From contig NC_060019.1 of the NCBI RefSeq assembly GCF_021134715.1, positions 2,666,001 to 2,730,000 of the forward strand: 64,000 nt of DNA. The letters are read 5' to 3'. The notes under the pieces are model-generated. The model made no database searches. It was not told the origin of the DNA and worked only from the letters and a program-made list of their open reading frames with translations. The stretch comes from Daphnia pulex (Eukaryota > Arthropoda > Branchiopoda > Diplostraca > Daphniidae). Shown one piece after another: positions 57,845-64,000 of the stretch. Position 1 is the stretch's first letter; each line of letters begins with the position of its first letter. The position numbers and the translations under genes are program-made.

Positions 57845-58080
57845 CCAATGAGAATAGATCACGTGATCGGGGAACAAATAGAAGAGGGGAACATCTGTCA
57901 TTTCGTCTGTGTCGCGCAAGGTGTCGCGTCTAGCTTGCAGCAGTCTAGTTTTTTACCGCCATGCGGTAAACGAATGAAAAATCGTTTTCAAGGATACGCA
58001 TTCTATTGGCTGTTGCCGGTCACGTGATCTGCTCCCATTGGTTATTGACTGACCAGCGCGAATGCACCAACAATCACGTG
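57845..58080. promoter_or_regulatory. E-box and CCAAT-box cluster
   Basis: Three CACGTG palindromes (57,860; 58,021; 58,075), two of them extended to GTCACGTGAT and ATCACGTGAC. They alternate with CCAAT boxes, one at 57,845 and two on the opposite strand (58,005; 58,037). The spacing and density suggest a promoter, possibly bidirectional, of the bHLH-leucine-zipper (USF/MITF/TFE type) class. No adjacent coding gene was found. Confidence 0.45.
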
Positions 58081-58412
58081 ACTTTAGGCCCCTCCTGCGT
58101 TTTAGAGGCGGGCCACGGAGTGAAAACTTTAAACGTAAATAACTCGTAAAGTAAATTTTTCCCAGATATAGTATGATTGGGAGATTTTTTTTCGCCACAA
58201 AACCTCTCTTTTTGAAAATTTATTCGCCACGGCGTCAACGATTTTTTCCTACCAATAATCATCGTGTTCGAATAAGGAATGTAGTAGAATACAAAAATAA
58301 ATAAAAACTGTTGTCCTTCGGTGCGTATTTGTGGTAGGCTCGTTCGATCTAGAGGGAGCGATCGCGCCCACTTTCCCACTCGACTTAGGATCTGGCACCC
58401 ACTTTCGCCGTT

Positions 58413-58452
58413 GACGGCACGGTTCAGAGTGTCCGACCGACGGCGTTTTGCC
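58413..58452. repeat. 40-bp dispersed motif, copy 1
   Basis: GGCACGGTTCAGAG, then TCCGACCGACGGCGTTTTG. It recurs at 59,044-59,084. On the minus strand both also read as similar peptides (GKTPSVGHSEPCRQRR and GQTPSVRCSEPCRRRP), so a shared coding or element origin is possible. Confidence 0.6.
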
Positions 58453-58597
58453 GTTCGATGTCGTCCACAATCCCCCTCCCCCCCAACCGCTTTGCCTGGA
58501 ACGGTGACTCCATGTCCCCACTACTCCATGTCCACTTTGGTTGCCTATTTTTACATTTTGGGGTCGTGAACGGAGCGGTGGGAATAGTTGGAACTAT

Positions 58598-58652
58598 TGG
58601 AAGTGTATAAGAAGTGTTGAAAGTGTTGTAAGTGTTGAAAGTGTTGGGAAGG
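58598..58652 (+). repeat. Short tandem repeat AAGTGTTGAA/TA
   Basis: About five 10-bp units of AAGTGTTGAA with small variations. Confidence 0.7.
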
Positions 58653-58773
58653 GTAGGAGGGGAGGGGTAATTTTGCGCGACCTGGCGTAGGGTGTTTCAT
58701 ATTTGACTAATATTTTTTTTACGAACTGTTGTTTTGGGGTGTTATACATTTTACATTTTTACATTTTTGGGGT

Positions 58774-58801
58774 GGTATACATTTTTTAAAAAATGTATAC
58801 C
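58774..58801. repeat. Perfect 28-bp palindrome
   Basis: GGTATACATTTTTT followed directly by its own complement, with no spacer. GTGTTATACATTTTACATTTTT just upstream (58,739-58,760) repeats the TATACATTTT half. It may be the tip of a TIR element or a cruciform-forming site. Confidence 0.85.
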
Positions 58802-60690
58802 AAGTTTGAGGTTTAAAAATGATAAAAACCCGAAAAAGTGCCTAACATGGGCCAAATTATTGTTTTTATCATAATCCAGCCATAATTCCGTAGCGAACAG
58901 AAGATATATGATTAAACATCATTTCTTCTATGTGGTCACCAAGTTTCATCTGTCTACCATTATTTTTAAACCCCCTTAACTTAAGTAGTAATCCCCTCCA
59001 CTTCTGGATTTTGATTTTTGATTCTGACGCCATCTTTGGTCGTCGGCGGCACGGTTCAGAGCATCTGACCGATGGCGTTTGGCCACTCCATGTTGTGTGG
59101 TTCAATTTTTTGGGAATCACAGAAACGTCTAACTACACGTTTAGATTCAGACAGTAGTGGAAGACTCGGTGTCGTCATTGCAACTTCACTATTGCCCCGT
59201 TTTCCCAAATCGTAGCTGAGCTCGACATCATCACCTCGGGCTATTTGTCCGACTGTGGGAGAAGGAGGGAACTGATTATTTTGACGACACCTATGGGAGG
59301 GAGTTTGAACGTTAAGATTCATAATTTAGGTTTAAACTGTGGAAGCGGGAACAGGGATCTATGAAAGAAGCGGGAAATATGTATCTTGCAACCTTGTGGA
59401 GGAAAAACGTCCTTCTATCGAAACAAACATTGTTTTCCAATCACAAAACATTGTAAAGGTCTAAAAGCGATATTGACCGAGTGGTGTCGTTGTTAGCAAT
59501 CTGTTTCCTACCCTACTACTCTCTTTACTTTCCTTTCTTCCTAGCGTTTCGTCCATCTTTAACGTTTGGTTTTCGCTGCCCAATGGGAGAATCAATAAAA
59601 TGATTTACTCCCCCCCCCAAAAAAAAGAAATGTAAGTAGTGTCAAACGCACCACTTAAAGGAATCGTGTCCGAGTAGTACATAATAGTGATACCTGGTGA
59701 TGGCTTATCAACAGCTTTCTTTTTTCGTGGTTCACTGTTTTCTGTTTCCGTAGGTTCACTATTAACACCGTTTTTCCTTTTTCGCTTTCGGTTTTCAATT
59801 TTCGGAGATGCACTAATACGAGAGGTGTTTACCGAGCAACCTACTTCTGAAGATTACAAAGGATAAATAACACGCGTGGTGGACTCGGGGTTATTTCGTA
59901 CTTTTTTCGCAAGGAGACGAAGGTGTACTTCCTGTATGAACAACAGTGCCTATGAACAGAGGGTGGGTCTAAGTGAATTCATTAGTCAGTCAGGAGTGTT
60001 CAATTTGATTTGGACTTAACAACGCAGCACGTGGTAAGGGATTCCAAGATGAAAGGAGGAGCTTGCAATTCATACACATTCTTTCCTCTCGGGTCTCCTC
60101 CATTTCCTGCATCTCAAGAATGAGTGTAGTTTTGTCTTGTGGGTGCTGTCCCGTACAGTGTCTGCCTACACGTTGGTTCGTTTGTCTATAAAGAATATGA
60201 TATGTATTTCAGTCCAATTGGTGTGTATTCGTGTCATGTTGTTGGTACCCACGACAGGATGTTCTTCTGAATATGGCTTTGAAGTTTGACGCCCCTTTTC
60301 TGGCCATCTTGAGCGTCTTTAGAACGAACAACACAGTACACAGCGCACGCAAACCTGCATTATAAAAAGGAAGTAGGTTCACTTTTTGATGGTAGATGCA
60401 TTGTTGTCCACCTTCGTCGGGTAAGTGTGAACTGTGTCGAAATTGACGTCTACCATCGACTCAGCTGTGGTTGATTGCGTCTTTACAATTTTTCTCTTTG
60501 TCACTTCATATTTTTTTATCTTTGGCAGTTCAACGTTGAATGGGAAACGTCTGACACGTAGCAGTCTACGAGCGTTGCCCCGCCACTCACAGCCGTGTGG
60601 TCAGATCCAGCAACGAGAGCACGTCGGGTGAGAGTCCAAAAATCGTAACCGCCTTTTGCCACCAAATAATTTACACCCATTTGATTTTCT
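58802..60690. other. Spacer, possible upstream exons of the USP locus
   Basis: Mostly unrecognised. Segments at about 60,360-60,420 and 60,520-60,630 end at GT donors and have coding-like composition (for example RSSLRALPRHSQPCGQIQQR). They may be 5' exons of the protease downstream. No other gene was seen. Confidence 0.35.
59044..59084. repeat. 40-bp dispersed motif, copy 2
   Basis: Copy of 58,413-58,452, diverged at five or six positions. Confidence 0.6.
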
Positions 60691-60699
60691 TAAAACAGT

Positions 60700-61927
60700 C
60701 TTCCAGACACAGGGAATTGTTGCTTTGTCAACGCTACACTTATAGCCCTGTTTTCTCTCGCGAATTTTTGCCGTGATTTTGTGCGATCGGTAAAAACGTC
60801 TTCAACTCCGAAATCCAGGTGGTGTACCGAATTTTTGTTCAGCTGGTGGAAGTCCACAACAGGGGTTTGGCCGCGCTTATTAACGAAATTCATTGGTAAG
60901 CAATTTTTTCCCCGTCGAGCACACGCTACGTTTAGTTAGTAGATTTGCTATTTCGGACTAAAATATATCTCATGTACAGACTCACACGAATGCATATGGT
61001 AGCTAAACTTTTAATGATTGTTTTTATTGTGAGTTCATGGCTCACTTGAGTGAAGTGGATAGAAGGCTTTTGATGGGACAGCAACAGGACGTCTACGAAT
61101 TCCTTATGGGCTATTTTCACGGTTGGAGGTTGAACTATGCCTAACAACTTTCCGGCTTTTATTGACAGACACTTCGCTTCTATTCTTGTAAGAACGAACA
61201 TCCGCAACCAGTAAGCAACAGAGTTTCCCTATTTAGTGACACGTTTCCCCTAGTAAACTATAACTGCGGCCAGGCCTGGATATTATCGCAGGATCTGCAC
61301 CCCGTCAAACGTTTACGAGGTTTTGACGACCTAGTTTTTCCATATCCGGCAACCGACAATTACGTGGGCCGACTGACAGCGTTTCTTTCAGATGTTCAGT
61401 GCACTAGAACCTGTTTGTTATGCGCATTCGGGAGCTGTACACAACGCATTTCACTTTTGGAAATGCCACCAAAAGCGACGTGCCAGACTCGGTTTTTCTG
61501 CCGGTGGTTACTACTGTTTCGTTTCTTCTCTTGCCCACATTAACGGCCTTTAGGGTGCATGTGGTGTGCCTGGGACGATTCCGTGGCTTTAAAAAAAACA
61601 CCAGATAGTCTCCGTTCCGGCAGTATGGCAAATTCCTCACGCTGTTTCGGAGGAAGTCAGGTCGCCCAGTCACGAATACATCCTACAAGCACACATCACA
61701 CACGTCGGCGAAGCTATTGAAAACGGTACCGTTGATTGCGTTTTCATTTGTCGTTATTTGTCGTTGCATTTGCAATGTTTTTCTCCCGCACGCCAGGACA
61801 CTACGTCTGTCTAGCGAAGGATTTTGATGGAGGGATTCGTTGCTTCGACGACGAGCGTGTCACTATTTTGGACGACTGGAATGATTATACTCATTCCGGA
61901 TACCTTTATTTCTTCTTGAAGCGTTAG
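60700..61927 (+). pseudogene. Ubiquitin-specific protease (USP, peptidase C19), probably broken
   Basis: Removes ubiquitin from proteins. Recognisable pieces in order are: the Cys box LPDTGNCCFVNATLIALF (60,700-60,753); GQQQDVYEFLMGYF (about 61,076-61,117); a Cys-containing segment DVQCTRTCLLCAFGS (61,392 onward); VHVVCLGRFRGF (61,554-61,590); then QAHITHVGEAIENG joined by a 69-nt GT-AG intron to HYVCLAKDFDGG and CFDDERV, ending SGYLYFFLKR and TAG at 61,925. Catalytic Cys, His (GHY) and Asp (FDD) are all visible. The frame shifts in the A8 run at about 61,590, and the join before MAHLSEVDR is out of phase, so the gene looks damaged. It is short for a USP, fitting a compact catalytic core. Confidence 0.7.
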
Positions 61928-63100
61928 GTGGTTAGAAGCTGCAACTTATGTGTCGCACTACAATCATTGTTTGGCGGCGTCTGTTTGCAAAGTACTTAAC
62001 ATTAAAGCGCAGCTGTGTGACACGCCGTTTGGTCTTTGGGTCTTATTTTTGTTATTACATGTTTTAGAGGAACTAACGTCAAGGAAGGCTAAGGCGAAGT
62101 TGGTACGCAGTACCACTTTTAACACACGCCGGTTTTAACATGGCGTCTTATGGCGCTACGAGTCGTAGCGCCCTTTGGTTTTTTTACCCTTTGGTTTTTT
62201 AACGATAACTCTTTATTTTTTTATCATTTCTTTTTCATATTTTGAGTTGTTACTCAATACATAATTGGTAATGCCCCAATATTTTTTGTTTAAATAGTTG
62301 TTAATTTCCCTAGCCGGTATTAATGGCGCCATGCGTAACCGCTTCGTCGAATGAATATAGAGGGAGTTAGCCATTGAATCTTATGGCCGTTCCAAATAAT
62401 GGGTCCTTTTTTATAAAATTAATTAAAAATTGGCCATAATCTCTGTAGTTTTCTAGTTTGCGCTATTACATAAAGAATACGCCAATCTATCCGTGTATAT
62501 TTTTAGTATATGGTAAAAACAAATTTTTTTGTTAGAACAAAAATATTTTCTCTGTCAGCATTTTCTTTGGGAGAGAAAAATTAGTTCAGTTTCCTACCAC
62601 GAGAGGTGCTGTTGGTAAGTACTATATTTCGTTATTTATAGATGACAGATACCTCTTTATTTGTTTTGGTTTTCAATCATGCTTTGAATTTGGATTTGTT
62701 GTCTTTTATTATTATTGCCAACACAGGTATTCATATTCAAAATTTATGTAATCATCCATCTTCATTACTTGTTATATGTATTTTATAAGCTTTAAACCTC
62801 GGCAGAAATAGGAATTTCTCAGTTCTGCCAGAAATGTTACTTGTGAGCTTGTAGGGCAAGCAAAAAGCAAATTTTCAAATGGACACAACATTCACTTAAG
62901 TTTTCTTTTAAATTTATAACAAAAACCTATTCTTACTTGTCTATCTATTTACAGGATTAAATATAACATAAGTTAGTCTGATACTTTGTCACCAAAACAC
63001 TGTATTTGATACATGAACAAAACAGCAATCAAAGTTTACGATGACAATGTTGGTTAGCTTTACAGGTATTTGGTGTTTTGAAATAACCATTATTCCAAAG
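61928..63100. other. Spacer, no gene seen
   Basis: AT-rich, apart from the palindrome at 62,152. No supported gene. Confidence 0.45.
62152..62172. repeat. Perfect 10-bp inverted repeat
   Basis: GGCGCTACGA and its complement TCGTAGCGCC around a single G. This is a strong short hairpin about 225 bp after the USP stop codon. Confidence 0.85.
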
Positions 63101-63101
63101 T

Positions 63102-63790
63102 TTACTTAAAACATAAATAATATATGGTATGTCCACCCTTAGCAGCGATGACAGCCATGCACCTGCTTGACATTGAATTAACGTAAACTTCCAGTACATC
63201 TTGCCCAATTTTAGACCAAATGTCTTGTAAAGTAGAAAAAGTTTTATCTACATTGGTAGCTGGCTTTAATCGTAGTTGCCTGTCAAGGTGATCCCATAAC
63301 TGTTCAATAGGATTAAGATCTGGAGATTGTGGTGGCCATTCCATAACTATTAATGTTCCTGTTATTAAACATTTCTTAATACAGTAATTTATAACGAAAA
63401 CACAGTTTTATAATTATCTTACCATAATTTGTTTTGTTTGAAAGATACTGCATGTTTTAATGGTCTTGTGTTTCGGGTCGTTATCCTGTTGGAAAATAAA
63501 TCCATTTCCTATTAGTTATTTCCCAGCGGGCACAGCGCATCTTGACAAAATGGAATGGTACATTGGTCCGTCCATTTTCCCGACAATTCGATGTAATTTT
63601 GCAGTGCCCTTTGAACACATTGCACCCCGAATCATCACAGAACCGCTGCTGTGTTTTACCGTAGGAATCACGCAATTTTTCTTAAATCTTTCGTGAGGCA
63701 TTCTTCGGACAAAAGTGCGGCGTTTCGTGCCAAATAGCTCAAACTTGGATTCTCACTCACGTCAACTATTTAAGTGCCAAGCGTCATTGG
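63102..63790 (-). pseudogene. Tc1/mariner transposase, broken
   Basis: Cut-and-paste DDE transposase of the Tc1 superfamily. Minus-strand motifs in order are KFELFGTKRRTFVRRMP, SSGSVMIRGAMCSKG, FIFQQDNDPKHKT (with the second catalytic Asp in the NDPKH region) and MEWPPQSPDLNPIEQLWDHL (with the C-terminal catalytic acid region). A stop after VPAGK (about 63,523) and frame changes near 63,450 break it. A GT...AG-bordered, AT-rich segment of about 80 bp (about 63,423-63,344) separates NDPKH from MEWPP and could be an intron or insertion. The first catalytic Asp region (VWSDESKF in intact relatives) is garbled near 63,750. It probably ends beyond this window. Confidence 0.85.
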
Positions 63791-64000
63791 ACCAGTTATT
63801 TTTGGAAGATGAGAAAGAAGAAAAAAGTCCAATTCCGCCGACAATTGGCGTTCTTGTTTCAACTAACTAACTGTTGGATTGGAATGCATTCACTCTCAAT
63901 GGCTGTTTCATGGTGAGGTCAAACCCGAAAACGTCTTCATCTGGGTCAATTCAGAAGTCGGAAATTGATGAAATGGGCAGGTGTTGGGCTAGATAAACTA

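Noticed and set aside
1..64000. CRISPR arrays, operons or bacterial features
   Set aside because: Spliceosomal introns and eukaryotic gene families throughout. No regularly spaced short repeats with unique spacers.

Overview
Eukaryotic nuclear DNA, most likely from a small crustacean of the Daphnia type. This is an inference from three things: very short GT-AG introns (53-72 nt in the thymidylate kinase gene, 83-89 nt in the UGT gene), AT-rich spacers, and a high load of short, decayed mobile elements. No ribosomal RNA gene and no convincing intact tRNA gene was seen. Splice sites and protein families were judged by eye, without any search.

Layout. 1-18.1 kb is repeat-rich: a dispersed repeat (1-405 and 12.7-13.1 kb), one end of a Tc1-like element (2.17 kb), decayed retroelement ORFs (3.8-4.7 and 9.8-10.8 kb), a 1.27 kb tandem duplication carrying a tRNA-like Pol III promoter (6.9-9.4 kb), a multi-exon BED/C2H2 zinc-finger locus (13.5-16.6 kb), and two inverted-repeat elements (16.85-17.46 and 17.55-18.1 kb). 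18.3-18.7 kb holds a CIAO2A (FAM96A) pseudogene. A very young non-autonomous LTR retrotransposon on the minus strand (18,724-21,399, identical LTRs) sits just behind it. 21.7-23.9 kb is a decayed, unrecognised minus-strand gene with a local duplication. 24,716-25,749 is an intact seven-exon thymidylate kinase. 26.8-28.0 kb is a frameshifted KLF2/4-like zinc-finger gene.

28.7-42.1 kb is a tandem family of three single-exon ankyrin genes built from unusual 37-residue repeats. Repeat number differs between the copies, and the flanking DNA was duplicated with the genes. 42,266-44,069 (minus) is an intact three-exon UDP-glycosyltransferase with a dilysine ER-retrieval tail. 45.8-55.3 kb holds a TIR element in three copies and a nearly perfect 3.25 kb tandem duplication. 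57.8-58.1 kb has a cluster of CACGTG E-boxes and CCAAT boxes. 60.7-61.9 kb encodes a ubiquitin-specific protease relic. 63.1-63.8 kb holds a broken Tc1/mariner transposase.

The intact genes (thymidylate kinase, UGT, three ankyrin proteins) show no sign of acting together. The ankyrin cluster is the most interesting gene system. The LTR element and the 37-residue ankyrin array are the best candidates for new description.
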